Assembly: GCA_052085365.1 (NCBI GenBank)
Contig: JBQDFP010000010.1
Coordinates: 17,504 to 81,503 of the forward strand
Direction of reading: 5' to 3'
Length of the DNA stretch: 64,000 nt
Source: Canibacter sp052085365
GTDB taxonomy: Bacteria > Actinomycetota > Actinomycetes > Actinomycetales > Microbacteriaceae
Positions 16,682 through 26,034 of this stretch are shown here, piece by piece; within the stretch, counting starts at the first letter, position 1, and each line of letters starts with the position of its first letter. A model generated the notes under the pieces. That model saw only the letters and a list, made by a program, of their open reading frames with translations, had not been told where the DNA came from and made no database searches. The translations under genes were made by a program, and so were the position numbers.

Positions 16682-19600
16682 CTACTCAAAACTTACGGCC
16701 GGAATAATGTGAAGTGCACAATTTTTGATTCCGCCTTGGTCGTCTGTGCAGTGATGTTCAACCTGAGCAGTGAATGTTGGGCCGACCATGGAATCTGCGA
16801 CCTTTACAACCCGATCTTCAAATTCTTGTTTCATGGATTCGTCCATCGGGGGTTGTGTTCTCACACGGTACGTGAGTTTCGTTGTTGCCTGGTCCGGGTG
16901 CACATATAACAGTCCCGCCCCATCAAGATTGGCGTGCTTGTTTCGCACCGGGTCATCAAGCGTAATTTCGCCTGATTCGAGTGCATATTGATATGCCATA
17001 AGTTGTGCGTCCTGTTCCGCATCCGCAACTGAGAGCGCGTTCTTTCCAGACTTCAAGTCCACGACCCGGACCGCGTCCGCGCCGCCCACGTGACGCGTCT
17101 CAATTCGATCAATCTTGCCAGCAACTTTTGCTCGACCTACTGTAAAAGAAAAGCTCACTTCTTGGCCTGCAGTCACCCACGAATCGCTGTGTTGCTTCGC
17201 AACATAATCTACAACTGCGTTAACCATCTGTTCCGTGATCTGCTCTTGTCGTTCTGCCTCCCATTCAGCAGAAAATGGAAGTTTTTGCCAGTGTTCACGA
17301 ATAAACCTTTTCATTGATTCCGGATCATTGTCCGCATCATCTGCTTGTTCAAACGCCGCGTGTATGAGCGTTCCGAGCCCGCTTGAAACAGAGGCGAGAC
17401 TGGGTCCGCCGAGTTTGTCGAGCGCCCAGGACAGCGGGCATGTTTCTGCACGTGACATGTTCGACGGCGACACTCTTATTTGGGAGTTCGGGTCGCTCAG
17501 GTCAATGAGGGGGTCGTTCGTTGTTAATTCTCGGACCCCAAACCAGTCGTCAGGGTGCGCCCCTGGGACGTTATATCTTGCAAGGAGCGCGAGCTGGCGA
17601 GCAAGTTCGGTGTTGTCTGGGTTTGCTTCAAGGCCTCGTCGAAGCACTGCTACCATTCCACGAAGTGTGAGACCGGATGTTGGCACTTGCTCTACTTCAT
17701 AGTTGGAAAAGTATTGCCAAAAGGAGCTCTTAAATTGTTCCGAGTTCTCAAGACCTACCGCGAAGAGTTTCCCTGTGCTTCGTGTCATTGCATGAACCAG
17801 CAACCGCAGCTCGTCATGCAGGGTGTCAATTCGCTCAGTTGTCAGCAGTTCTTCGCCGCGCAGCAGGCGTTCGAGAGCTGTAAGACCAAGCATGCTTCCG
17901 CGAGGCCGTAGGTTTGGCCATCTTCCATCTTGCAGTTCAGCCAGAATGACCAGTTCGTATTCTCTGCCAATCACACCTTGTGGGGTTGAGATCACGACAG
18001 CATCATCCGAGCTTGTTGCGGCGAGCGTGTCTTCGGGCACGTCAGAAGTCAAAATTTCAGCAAGAAGAGTGAGAATTTCTTGGGCCGAATCTTCAGAGCG
18101 TTCCAGCACAAACATGAATGCTAAAACCGCGTCAAGGGTCTGGTTTGCTTCGGCACGAACCGCTTGTTTCGGTGAAGTCAGTGCTGCTTCCTGGAGCTTG
18201 TGGGCAAGACCCGCCCCGTGCCAAAAGGTCCACACAATTTCACGTGCGATTGCGCCTTCAGAATGCATTCGTTTCGCTGCGGAGAAGTCATTTACCAGTC
18301 GATGAAGCTTTCGACCCGATGCGCTGTCAATCAGTGACGATTCGGGTACGGTCTGGAGGTATTCAGCAATGACGTCATCACATCGGCGCGCTGCTCGGTC
18401 TAGCTCGTGGGCATTCTTTCGTTCTTGAAGCAGTATCGCAGTTCGAAGTCGACGTACTTCAACATTGTCGAGACCGCCGAGTGGGCCGGTTAGAAACTTT
18501 AGGAATTCTGTTGGCGTTGGTGTGCGTCCGGTGAAAACGAGTTCAAGAAGTGCAACCAAGTCGCGAATGATTCGATGTTCACGGAGCACCATGCCACCAC
18601 CAACAAGTTTGGTTGGTACGTCTTTAAAGGTCAGTTCGCTCGAGAGTAGCTCGGCCTCTAGACGGCTGCGACACAGGATCGCCATTTCGCTCCACGGCGT
18701 TGGTGCCTCGCCGTGAACGCCAAGCTTTGTCTCACGTAACCGGTGCGCAATTGCACCAACCATTTCACTTCGATGCGTGAACTGCACCGCTTCGATATAT
18801 CCTTCACCGGGAGTCTCTGCTCTCGCACGTGCTGAACGCTGCTGCCCAGCCGAAGCCGTACCGATCGCGCTGCTAACGGTGCGTGCGAGCGCACGAAGTT
18901 CGTTATTTCCCCGATGAACGAGCGGAAGCACAGCCCGTTGTTCATCAGCGAGCTGCTGACGGCCAAGCTTTCTTGAAATACTTGCGCTGACTGATGTCAC
19001 CAGTTCAGTCCGCTCACCCTGAAACGCCACCGTGGCAAGGTCTGGGTCACCAAAGCTCCAGACTGCAATTCCTCGAGATGCGCACTCCGCGACGAGCCCA
19101 AGCGCGCCCTCGGTGAGGTCCTGTGCATCATCAATAATGAGACGTGAAGGCATGAATCGTAGTTCACGATCTTCAGAATCTTGAATCAAACTGCGGGCAG
19201 CACGAAGCACGCCACTTGCGGTGAAGTAGTTTTTGTCACTGAGACGAACAGCAGCATTGCTTAAGACGCGGGCCGCTGCGACCCACATGCCAGGCAGCTC
19301 GCCGAGGTTCGACTTAGCAATATGCTGTCGAGCAAAAGTTTCGAGCTGCTCAAAGCTCATGTTGTAGTCATCGCAAATTCGCCACAGATTTCGTATTTCT
19401 GCTCGGAATGTCTGCGACTCTCCCAGCTCAACCCCGAAGAGCCCGGTAGAAGCCTGTGTCATTGCTTCAGCAATGGCATCATCTTGCATGTGACCGGTGA
19501 TCAATCGCGGAGTTGGTTGACCGTGCTCGGCAGCAAACTTCGCGACGATCCAAAAAGCTAACGCAGTGGGGGTACGAACAACCGAACCTTGAAGCGGCTC

Positions 19601-19828
19601 GCTCACCCGCGTTTCAATTCGTTTACGAAGCTTCATACCTGATCGCCGGTTGTGCACTAAGACGACACTGTGCTGTTTCTCGAGAGCGTCACTATGTTGC
19701 GCCTGAGTTTCGCGCGCAATCAGCTCAACTATCGTTTGCGTCTTCCCAGTGCCGGCAGCGCCAAGAATCGTTGCATGACGAGAACTGTCAAATCCCAAAA
19801 TGGCCTGCTGGGTGGCATCAAGCTTCAT
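16682..19828 (-). CDS. adnA: AdnA-like helicase-nuclease subunit
   Basis: About 1,048 residues; partner of AdnB in end resection. The motor has Walker A GAAGTGKTQT, but the Walker B acidic pair reads IIDDAQDL (Asp for Glu) and motif VI is the divergent LLVHAMTRSTG. This agrees with published mycobacterial AdnA, whose motor is dispensable. The C-terminal RecB-type nuclease is present: GKIDRIE, VVDLKSGKNAL and QLMAYQYALE. ATG 19828 has AGGG at 8 nt; ATG 19858 is an alternative start with a weaker site. It is the first gene of the adnA-adnB operon and divergent from the DUF3107 gene. No obvious SOS box was seen in the ~130-nt upstream region. Confidence 0.9.
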   Translation of the reverse strand: MKLDATQQAILGFDSSRHATILGAAGTGKTQTIVELIARETQAQHSDALEKQHSVVLVHNRRSGMKLRKRIETRVSEPLQGSVVRTPTALAFWIVAKFAAEHGQPTPRLITGHMQDDAIAEAMTQASTGLFGVELGESQTFRAEIRNLWRICDDYNMSFEQLETFARQHIAKSNLGELPGMWVAAARVLSNAAVRLSDKNYFTASGVLRAARSLIQDSEDRELRFMPSRLIIDDAQDLTEGALGLVAECASRGIAVWSFGDPDLATVAFQGERTELVTSVSASISRKLGRQQLADEQRAVLPLVHRGNNELRALARTVSSAIGTASAGQQRSARARAETPGEGYIEAVQFTHRSEMVGAIAHRLRETKLGVHGEAPTPWSEMAILCRSRLEAELLSSELTFKDVPTKLVGGGMVLREHRIIRDLVALLELVFTGRTPTPTEFLKFLTGPLGGLDNVEVRRLRTAILLQERKNAHELDRAARRCDDVIAEYLQTVPESSLIDSASGRKLHRLVNDFSAAKRMHSEGAIAREIVWTFWHGAGLAHKLQEAALTSPKQAVRAEANQTLDAVLAFMFVLERSEDSAQEILTLLAEILTSDVPEDTLAATSSDDAVVISTPQGVIGREYELVILAELQDGRWPNLRPRGSMLGLTALERLLRGEELLTTERIDTLHDELRLLVHAMTRSTGKLFAVGLENSEQFKSSFWQYFSNYEVEQVPTSGLTLRGMVAVLRRGLEANPDNTELARQLALLARYNVPGAHPDDWFGVRELTTNDPLIDLSDPNSQIRVSPSNMSRAETCPLSWALDKLGGPSLASVSSGLGTLIHAAFEQADDADNDPESMKRFIREHWQKLPFSAEWEAERQEQITEQMVNAVVDYVAKQHSDSWVTAGQEVSFSFTVGRAKVAGKIDRIETRHVGGADAVRVVDLKSGKNALSVADAEQDAQLMAYQYALESGEITLDDPVRNKHANLDGAGLLYVHPDQATTKLTYRVRTQPPMDESMKQEFEDRVVKVADSMVGPTFTAQVEHHCTDDQGGIKNCALHIIPAVSFE

Positions 19829-19985
19829 GACTTCTACCCTAGTTTCTACTCCCGACATCTGCTGTTCCGGAGCGTCTCACGTCAGGAGCATGCCCTCAGC
19901 GAACGCCGCAGGTTTTCCGGGAGGCAAGCGCTGCAACTCCCGTACACTCAAGAATGTTATTGAAGAAGATCATCGGGAGGACGCT

Positions 19986-20213
19986 ATGGAGATCCGCATT
20001 GGCATTCAACAGTCACCACGTGAACTGACGATCGAAACCGATCAGAAAACAGACGGAGTTCGTAAGCTTATTGAGCAAGCATACGCCGACGCTGACACGC
20101 AGCTGCTCAGTCTGACCGACTCAAAAGACCGCCAATACCTCATTCCGCTCGAGAGCATCAGCTATATCGAATTTGGTGGAACTGAGTCCCGCAAGGTTGG
20201 TTTCGTAAGTTAA
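19986..20213 (+). CDS. DUF3107 family small protein
   Basis: 75 residues; matches DUF3107, a small conserved actinobacterial protein (TB9.4/Rv3208A type) of unknown function. Recognisable blocks are MEIRIGIQ at the start and IPLESISYIEFG near the end. ATG 19986 has a strong GGGAGG ribosome site 5-6 nt upstream; the longer frame from 19800 is spurious because it crosses the adnA start. Transcribed alone, divergent from adnA and overlapping the convergent rlmC gene by 4 nt. No catalytic motif is apparent. Confidence 0.9.
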   Translation: MEIRIGIQQSPRELTIETDQKTDGVRKLIEQAYADADTQLLSLTDSKDRQYLIPLESISYIEFGGTESRKVGFVS

Positions 20214-21352
20214 GCAGTCCGTTCGAGTAACACGGCAACCTCGACGTGTCGAGTGTGAGGAAACATGTCAAACACTCGCACTTGGCGCGCGCTAAAACTC
20301 GGCATCTTATCCAAATCTTGCGCAAGAGTGATCGGGTTGCAGCTCGAATACACCACATGTGGCAGATGAGAATTCTCTATCCACTCGCTTAATTTATGAC
20401 CGATACCCCGCCGCGGCGGGTTCACGATAAGCATGTCGGGGCGCAACTCTTCTCGACTCGTCACCGCAAACTCCGTCGCATCCTGCGCAATAAACTTGGC
20501 TGCACTGTTACCTGATGCACGCATCGCATCAGCTGACTGGCGGGCAGATCTCACAGCAGCTTCGCTTGCTTCGACGCCGAGCACTTCTCGATGTACCGCT
20601 GTGCAATGTAGCGCGAAACCTCCCACACCACAGTACAAGTCCCACAAGGAAGCCGGTGACACTTCGTCCACCCAATGAGCGACTTGACGGTAAAGTTCAC
20701 GCGCAACTCCAGTATTTGTTTGGAAGAAACTTCGCGGTAACAGCCTCAGATTCACGTCACCAAGTCGCATTGGCAAATCTGTTCCCCACAGCGCCCATTC
20801 CACATCACCTTCGAGCACGGCTTTGTGCTCCGGCAAAATATTTACCGTAACCGTACGAGCATTCGGTATTGAACGGTGCAATGCGCTTGAGTGAGCCTCA
20901 ATCACGTTTCCAGCATGCTCGCTACGCACCACGAAACGAATGAGAAGCTCCCCATCCGGTGACTCCGTGACGTGCACGAACTTCAGCTCCCCTTGACGAC
21001 GCGTCACATCGTACGGAGCGAGCCTTGTCGCGTTAAGAAACTCAGTGAGTTTTACACCTGCCTGATTCACGCCCGGTGACTGTATTGGACACGCGGTGAG
21101 GTCGACCCCGGTTTTGCGCGGACCGGGTATACCCAGCGTGAGGTTCGCAGTGGATCCACCAACCACGAATTTTGCTCGATTACGAAAGTTTTGTTGACCG
21201 GCGGTATAAGTTTTGAGCCATGTTGCGTGCTTAGCATGCGTGCCCAAGGTGGTACGGCACGAGGCTTCTTTATTGGCGAGCTGAACCGGGTATGGCGTTT
21301 CGATGAGACTGCATGAGGTGCATTCGCCTGCCGCAAAAAGCTCGCAATACAT
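20210..21352 (-). CDS. rlmC: RlmC-like 23S rRNA (uracil-5)-methyltransferase
   Basis: 380 residues; a SAM-dependent RNA m5U methyltransferase of the RlmC/RlmD/TrmA family, most like RlmC (m5U747 of 23S rRNA). The N-terminus MYCELFAAGECTSC matches the RlmC cysteine-rich start, supplying the 4Fe-4S cysteines together with TACPIQ. The SAM motif is LWDLYCGVGGFALH, the family block VNPPRRGIG is present, and the catalytic Cys lies in VVYSSCNPITLA. The C-terminal FDMFPHTRHVEVAVLL is diagnostic. Starts 3 nt after the upstream ferritin-like gene, so the two form an operon. The link to RNA modification beside a ferritin-like protein is conserved context, with no shared function shown. Confidence 0.92.
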   Translation of the reverse strand: MYCELFAAGECTSCSLIETPYPVQLANKEASCRTTLGTHAKHATWLKTYTAGQQNFRNRAKFVVGGSTANLTLGIPGPRKTGVDLTACPIQSPGVNQAGVKLTEFLNATRLAPYDVTRRQGELKFVHVTESPDGELLIRFVVRSEHAGNVIEAHSSALHRSIPNARTVTVNILPEHKAVLEGDVEWALWGTDLPMRLGDVNLRLLPRSFFQTNTGVARELYRQVAHWVDEVSPASLWDLYCGVGGFALHCTAVHREVLGVEASEAAVRSARQSADAMRASGNSAAKFIAQDATEFAVTSREELRPDMLIVNPPRRGIGHKLSEWIENSHLPHVVYSSCNPITLAQDLDKMPSFSARQVRVFDMFPHTRHVEVAVLLERTA

Positions 21353-21355
21353 GAG

Positions 21356-22075
21356 CTACGCCGTCAAATGTAACGAGTCCATACGGCGCATGTGTGCCGC
21401 GGTCAGTTCAGTAAACACCGGTTCCATTTTCTCGGCGTCAAAGTTCTGGTGTTCGCTCAGACGTAACACTTCGCGCGCCAGTAAGAGCGTATCGCCGACA
21501 AGCCTGCGCCCCCACAGTGCCAAACTGTCCGTCAGCTCATGCTGCTGCTGAATTTCTTTTGCCAGCAGCGCCTGTAGTCGTTCTCGTCCAGAGTTTTCAC
21601 GCAGTATTGCTTCGGCTTCTGCTGTGTATTTATCGTTAATGCCGTCTGCTAGGTCGGCAAAGAACTCGTCAAACAACCCGCCGACAAGCCAAATTGCAAG
21701 AACATGCTGATGCCAGTCCGGAACCGAAATACGACGAATGTACCGTTCAATCATTGGTGCAAATGGACGCATCACGTGATGTGGTTCTTTATTACGGCGA
21801 CCAAGCTCGGCCGTAAATCTATGGTGTTTTTGCAGCGCGTCACCCGCAACTTCAGCAAGAACTTCTTTCGCTTCCAATGTGGAAGCGCCTGACACGCCCT
21901 GGGTTGCTGCTTCATAGAGTGATAATTGAAGAAAGGCGACCATACCCAAATAAGGCACGATTCCGGGCGCAAACTCGGGAATTTGAACCGGAACTGTATC
22001 GTCGACTCGATTGCCAGTACGCGACTTAGACGCCTGCGCCGTTGGCTTTTTGAAACGCTTCAACCATGAGAACAC
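21356..22075 (-). CDS. Ferritin-like fold protein (MiaE-like/Rv3210c type)
   Basis: 239 residues, mostly helical. It resembles the actinobacterial ferritin-like proteins distantly related to the tRNA hydroxylase MiaE (Rv3210c). Helical segments carrying Glu/His pairs that could bind a di-iron centre include QLSLYEAATQ, ALQKHHRFTAEL, FDEFFADLAD and KEIQQQHELTD. The start is a GTG at 22075 with a weak ribosome site. It lies upstream of rlmC on the same strand and is divergent from the DEAD-box helicase, the Rv3210c-rhlE arrangement. Enzymatic activity is not established. Confidence 0.8.
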   Translation of the reverse strand: MFSWLKRFKKPTAQASKSRTGNRVDDTVPVQIPEFAPGIVPYLGMVAFLQLSLYEAATQGVSGASTLEAKEVLAEVAGDALQKHHRFTAELGRRNKEPHHVMRPFAPMIERYIRRISVPDWHQHVLAIWLVGGLFDEFFADLADGINDKYTAEAEAILRENSGRERLQALLAKEIQQQHELTDSLALWGRRLVGDTLLLAREVLRLSEHQNFDAEKMEPVFTELTAAHMRRMDSLHLTA

Positions 22076-22228
22076 TCAGCCAGTTTAGCCTCTCGCGTAT
22101 GCCATTACCTGTTTCACACCCCCTGACGCTTACACTAGTTGAGGAACGGAGTGCCGCTGGTGCCTCCGTCGCTGCGCCTGGTGGAGAAGAAAATAGGGCG
22201 TAGACCTACACGCGAACAGGACGCACAC

Positions 22229-23686
22229 TTGACAACTTTTGTTGAACTCGGTGTTGACGGTGATATGGCGAATGCCCTCACTGATGCAGACATCGTAAAC
22301 GCTTTTCCCATCCAAGAGCAGACGATTCCCCTAGCTATTTCGGGCCAAGACATTATTGGTCAAGCTAAAACCGGAACCGGTAAAACTCTAGGCTTTGGCC
22401 TGCCAATATTGCAGCGTCTCGGTGAAGCCCCCGAACCAGGCGTTCAAGCGTTGGTTGTAGTGCCGACACGAGAGCTCGCGAACCAAGTATTTGAAGACAT
22501 CGCACTCGCTGCGAAAAATCGGGCCGTCCAGGTAGTCCCTATCTATGGTGGCAAAGCCTACGAAGGGCAGATTGAGCAGCTCAAACAGGGGGCACAGATT
22601 GTTGTGGGCACTCCCGGGCGACTTCTCGATCTGGCTAACCAGCGTTTGCTGGATCTCGGCAAAGTTCGCGAAATGGTGCTCGACGAGGCTGACAAGATGC
22701 TCGATCTCGGGTTCCTAGCCGATATCGAGAAGCTCTTTTCGCTTACCCCTGTCAAACGGCACACCATGCTGTTTTCTGCCACCATGCCCGGAACGATTGT
22801 GACGCTTGCTCGACGATTCATGTCGAAGCCAATCCATATTCGCGCAACCGACCCGGATGAGGGAATTGCTCAGGCCAATATTCGTCACCTCGTCTACCGT
22901 GTGCACTCGCTCGATAAAGACGAAATGATTGGGCGGATCTTACAGGCCGAAGGCCGTGGCAAAACAGTGATCTTCACACGCACTAAACGTCAGGCAGCCA
23001 AACTTCAAGAAGAACTCACTGATCGAGGATTCTTAGCAGCGGCCGTACACGGCGATCTGGGTCAAGAACAGCGTGAACGTCACATGGCCTCGTTTCGTGC
23101 CGGGAAAAAAGACGTTCTGATTGCTACTGATGTTGCGGCACGCGGCATTGACGTAAACGATGTCACTCACGTCATCAACCACACGGTCCCTGACGATGAG
23201 AAGACCTACCTCCACCGTGTCGGTCGTACGGGCCGTGCTGGTCAGACCGGAATCGCGGTCACGTTCATTGACTGGGAAGACCTCCACAAATGGACCCTCA
23301 TCGATCGAGCCTTGGGATTGACTGGTGAAGAGCCACAAGAAACGTATTCATCATCTCCACACTTGCGTGAAGAACTCAATATTCCTGAAGGCGTAAAAGG
23401 ACGCATTGTTGCGTCATCACGTGCGGCATCGGCCGGAGCTCGAAAGCATGAGCAGAAACCAACGTCATCATCACGGTCGCGAAATCGTCGCCGCTCCCCA
23501 GCACGCAGGGGCACCCAGGAGCAGTCTTCGCAGAATCATGAGCAGAACTTGTCGAGTGCAGACGGATCTGGAAATACCGAAAGCCCTCGCAAGCCGCGGC
23601 GTCGGCGCCGGCGGCGTTCAAACAACGCTGGTGCTCAATCTTCTTCACAGAAGACAAACCCAGAGCACAACACTTCCGACAGCTAA
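22229..23686 (+). CDS. DEAD-box ATP-dependent RNA helicase (RhlE-like)
   Basis: About 485 residues. DEAD-box motifs in order: Q motif FPIQEQTIPLA, motif I QAKTGTGKT, Ia PTRELANQ, Ib TPGRLLDL, motif II LDEADKMLD, motif III SAT, IV TVIFTRTK, V TDVAARGIDVNDV and VI HRVGRTGRAG. The C-terminus is a basic, disordered tail with RRRRRRS-type runs, typical of RNA-binding helicases of ribosome assembly or cold response. I chose the TTG at 22229 (AGGA 8 nt upstream) because TTFVELGVDGD is the family's usual N-terminus. The frame continues to a TTG at 22139, which would precede the start site expected from TACACT at 22131-22136. Overlaps the convergent PHP gene by 4 nt. Confidence 0.9.
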   Translation: MTTFVELGVDGDMANALTDADIVNAFPIQEQTIPLAISGQDIIGQAKTGTGKTLGFGLPILQRLGEAPEPGVQALVVVPTRELANQVFEDIALAAKNRAVQVVPIYGGKAYEGQIEQLKQGAQIVVGTPGRLLDLANQRLLDLGKVREMVLDEADKMLDLGFLADIEKLFSLTPVKRHTMLFSATMPGTIVTLARRFMSKPIHIRATDPDEGIAQANIRHLVYRVHSLDKDEMIGRILQAEGRGKTVIFTRTKRQAAKLQEELTDRGFLAAAVHGDLGQEQRERHMASFRAGKKDVLIATDVAARGIDVNDVTHVINHTVPDDEKTYLHRVGRTGRAGQTGIAVTFIDWEDLHKWTLIDRALGLTGEEPQETYSSSPHLREELNIPEGVKGRIVASSRAASAGARKHEQKPTSSSRSRNRRRSPARRGTQEQSSQNHEQNLSSADGSGNTESPRKPRRRRRRRSNNAGAQSSSQKTNPEHNTSDS

Positions 23687-24582
23687 CGTTTGACGCGCAT
23701 AAGTTCACGCAACTGATCCACTATTTGTTTCGGGGTGCTGCACTCCCCCAGTTGATTTGATTTACCGGCGCCGTGGTAGTCACTCGCGCCGGTAATCAAC
23801 AGCTGATATTTGTGCGCAGCCCAGGTAAGTTCAGGGACGCGATCTTGCAGGTTTTCCGGGTGAGCTAATTCAATTCCCACAAGCCCTGCTTCTGCTAACG
23901 TTCCTATTTCTGCGCTAGAAACCACCTGCTGGTGTCGAATCGCAGCGGGATGAGCCAACACCGGAGCCCCGCCTGCTCGTCGTGCAAGATCGATCGCATG
24001 CGTGGTCTCAGGCGCGTAAGTGGGGACGTAATACATTGATCCTGGTCCGAGCAGCCGTTCAAATGCTTCATTGCGATCCGCTACGTAGCCGCGGCGTACA
24101 AGTGCGTCTGCAATATGGGGACGACCGATCGATTCGGTAGTCCCGCTAGCTACTTCGTCCCAAGTAATCTGAAAGTCAGCGCGTAATCGTTCAACCATTT
24201 CTTCAGCACGACTGGCACGCGAACGTTGAATAAGCTCAAGTTCATGAACGAGATCAGCTTCGCGTGGGTCAAGGCCGTACACGAGCAGATGTGTTGACCG
24301 GTTTCGATACTTCGTGGTGATTTCCATGCCTGGCAGAAAATCAATAGAAAATTTTGCTGCGGCTCGTCGCGCTTCGGGCCACCCGGCCGCCGTGTCGTGG
24401 TCGGTCAGTGCGAAACCCCCCAGACCCAGTTTCGAAACTGCTTGAGCTATCTCGGTCGGTGAAGTTGTGCCATCCGAGATTTTTGAGTGCGTATGCAAGT
24501 CATATTGCAACGGTCCGTGTTTGCTACCAGCCACAGTTCTCAATGCTAGAGCACGAAACGCACCACCGGATACAGCTCGCAT
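23683..24582 (-). CDS. PHP-domain phosphoesterase (TrpH/RNase AM-like)
   Basis: 299 residues. The PHP metal motifs are present: DLHTHSKISDGT, LTDHDTAAGW, PGMEIT, PVLAHPA and the terminal ASDYHG. This is the stand-alone TrpH/YciV-type family, whose members hydrolyse 3',5'-bisphosphonucleotides or trim RNA 5' ends (RNase AM). The PHP core begins only at about residue 27, so the start may be the downstream GTG (VAGSKHG) rather than ATG 24582. Convergent with the helicase gene and divergent from aminopeptidase P. Confidence 0.88.
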   Translation of the reverse strand: MRAVSGGAFRALALRTVAGSKHGPLQYDLHTHSKISDGTTSPTEIAQAVSKLGLGGFALTDHDTAAGWPEARRAAAKFSIDFLPGMEITTKYRNRSTHLLVYGLDPREADLVHELELIQRSRASRAEEMVERLRADFQITWDEVASGTTESIGRPHIADALVRRGYVADRNEAFERLLGPGSMYYVPTYAPETTHAIDLARRAGGAPVLAHPAAIRHQQVVSSAEIGTLAEAGLVGIELAHPENLQDRVPELTWAAHKYQLLITGASDYHGAGKSNQLGECSTPKQIVDQLRELMRVKR

Positions 24583-24615
24583 ATCTCAGGCTAATGCGGG
24601 AAGTACTCGGTACGA

Positions 24616-24621
24616 GATAAT
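24616..24621 (+). promoter_or_regulatory. -10 element for a probably leaderless aminopeptidase P transcript
   Basis: GATAAT ends 6 nt before ATG 24628, and no Shine-Dalgarno is present. The spacing fits a leaderless mRNA starting on the ATG. Inferred only. Confidence 0.4.
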
Positions 24622-24627
24622 GGTCTC

Positions 24628-26034
24628 ATGTCTACGAATGAGCACTCCGCACCTGTTCAGGCAACACACGAGGCGGAAATCACCAACGAGTCGCGAAATA
24701 CGCTTCCCAAGAATCAGCGTTTCCTTGACTATATGGGGCGACATTGGGAACCCCGAAGTATTGCGCTGCCTGAGCAGTCATCTGTCGCACCGTTCGCACG
24801 TAAGCGTCGCAATACGCTCAGCAACGCATTCCCGGGTGAACGTCTCGTGATTCACGCTGGCGTGATGAAGCAACGCTCCAACGATACGTTTTATGAGTAT
24901 CGGGCACACAGTGCTTTTAGCCATCTGACTGGTTGGGGGTCCGCTGCAGAGCCGGGCGCAGTGCTCGTGTTTGAACCAATTGCAGCGGGGCACGAAGTCA
25001 CCTTGTACTTCCGTGAGCGAGCAGACCGAACGAGCAGCGAGTTCTTCGCAAATTCTGAAATTGGTGAGTTTTGGATCGGTGAGCGCCCATCGCTTGAGCA
25101 CGTTGCGAGCCTGCTGGGTGTTGAGACTCAACCGCTGGAAAATTTTGCTCCCACAGATCGGGACTTGACTCTCGAAAACCCTGAAGTGGACCGCGTTACG
25201 AGTGAGATGCGACTGGTGAAGGACGTATACGAACAGGAACAGATGCAACTTGCAGTCGATGCGACTGCTCGCGGGTTCGATGAAGTTGTCCTTAGTTTTG
25301 ATCACGCCGTCCGTGAGCAACGCGGGGAGCGTGTTATTGAGGGTGTGTTCCATCAACGGGCGCGCCTTGACGGTAATTGGGAAGGTTACGAAACGATTGC
25401 GGCTTCCGGTTCTCATGCGTGTACGCTTCACTGGATCAACAATGACGGCCGGGTGAACGAGGGTGATCTGCTACTGCTTGACGCTGGTATTGAGTTGGAC
25501 AGTCTCTATACCGCTGATGTGACGCGTACGCTGCCCGTATCGGGAACGTTTACTCCCGTTCAGCGAAAGATTTATGCTGCGGTCCTTGAGGCTGCTGATG
25601 CGGCACGCGCAATTATTCGTCCCGGGATTACTTTCGGTGACGTTCACGAAACGGCAATGAAGGTTATTGAACGGTATACCCGTGAGTGGGGTTTTTTGCC
25701 CGATGATGCAGACTCTGACGTGCCCTACCACAAGCGCTATATGGTCCATGGCACCAGTCACCATCTAGGGCTTGATGTGCATGATTGTGCTGCTGCACGT
25801 CGCGAAATGTATCACGACGGGATCGTTGAGGCGGGCATGGTGTTTACTGTAGAGCCGGGGCTCTACTTCCACGACGGCGATCTGACTGTTCCGGAGGAGT
25901 TCCGTGGTATCGGTGTGCGCATCGAAGACGACATTCTCGTGACCGAGAACGGGAGCGTGAATCTTTCCGCCGACATTCCACGGACCATTGCAGAAGTTGA
26001 GGCCTGGGTGCAGGCGGGACGAAACGCTACGTAG
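24628..26034 (+). CDS. pepP: Xaa-Pro aminopeptidase (aminopeptidase P, M24B)
   Basis: 468 residues. Two-domain M24B metallopeptidase removing the N-terminal residue before proline. The N-terminal domain contains FYEYRAHSAFSHLTGW; the pita-bread catalytic domain begins near residue 190. Metal ligands are visible: the two Asp in LLDAGIELDSLYTADVTRT, the His in HGTSHHLGLDVHD, Glu in TVEPGLYF and Glu in VRIEDDILV. Length is normal for the family. It is transcribed alone, between the divergent PHP gene and the convergent stress-protein gene, which begins one base after its stop. Confidence 0.93.
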   Translation: MSTNEHSAPVQATHEAEITNESRNTLPKNQRFLDYMGRHWEPRSIALPEQSSVAPFARKRRNTLSNAFPGERLVIHAGVMKQRSNDTFYEYRAHSAFSHLTGWGSAAEPGAVLVFEPIAAGHEVTLYFRERADRTSSEFFANSEIGEFWIGERPSLEHVASLLGVETQPLENFAPTDRDLTLENPEVDRVTSEMRLVKDVYEQEQMQLAVDATARGFDEVVLSFDHAVREQRGERVIEGVFHQRARLDGNWEGYETIAASGSHACTLHWINNDGRVNEGDLLLLDAGIELDSLYTADVTRTLPVSGTFTPVQRKIYAAVLEAADAARAIIRPGITFGDVHETAMKVIERYTREWGFLPDDADSDVPYHKRYMVHGTSHHLGLDVHDCAAARREMYHDGIVEAGMVFTVEPGLYFHDGDLTVPEEFRGIGVRIEDDILVTENGSVNLSADIPRTIAEVEAWVQAGRNAT

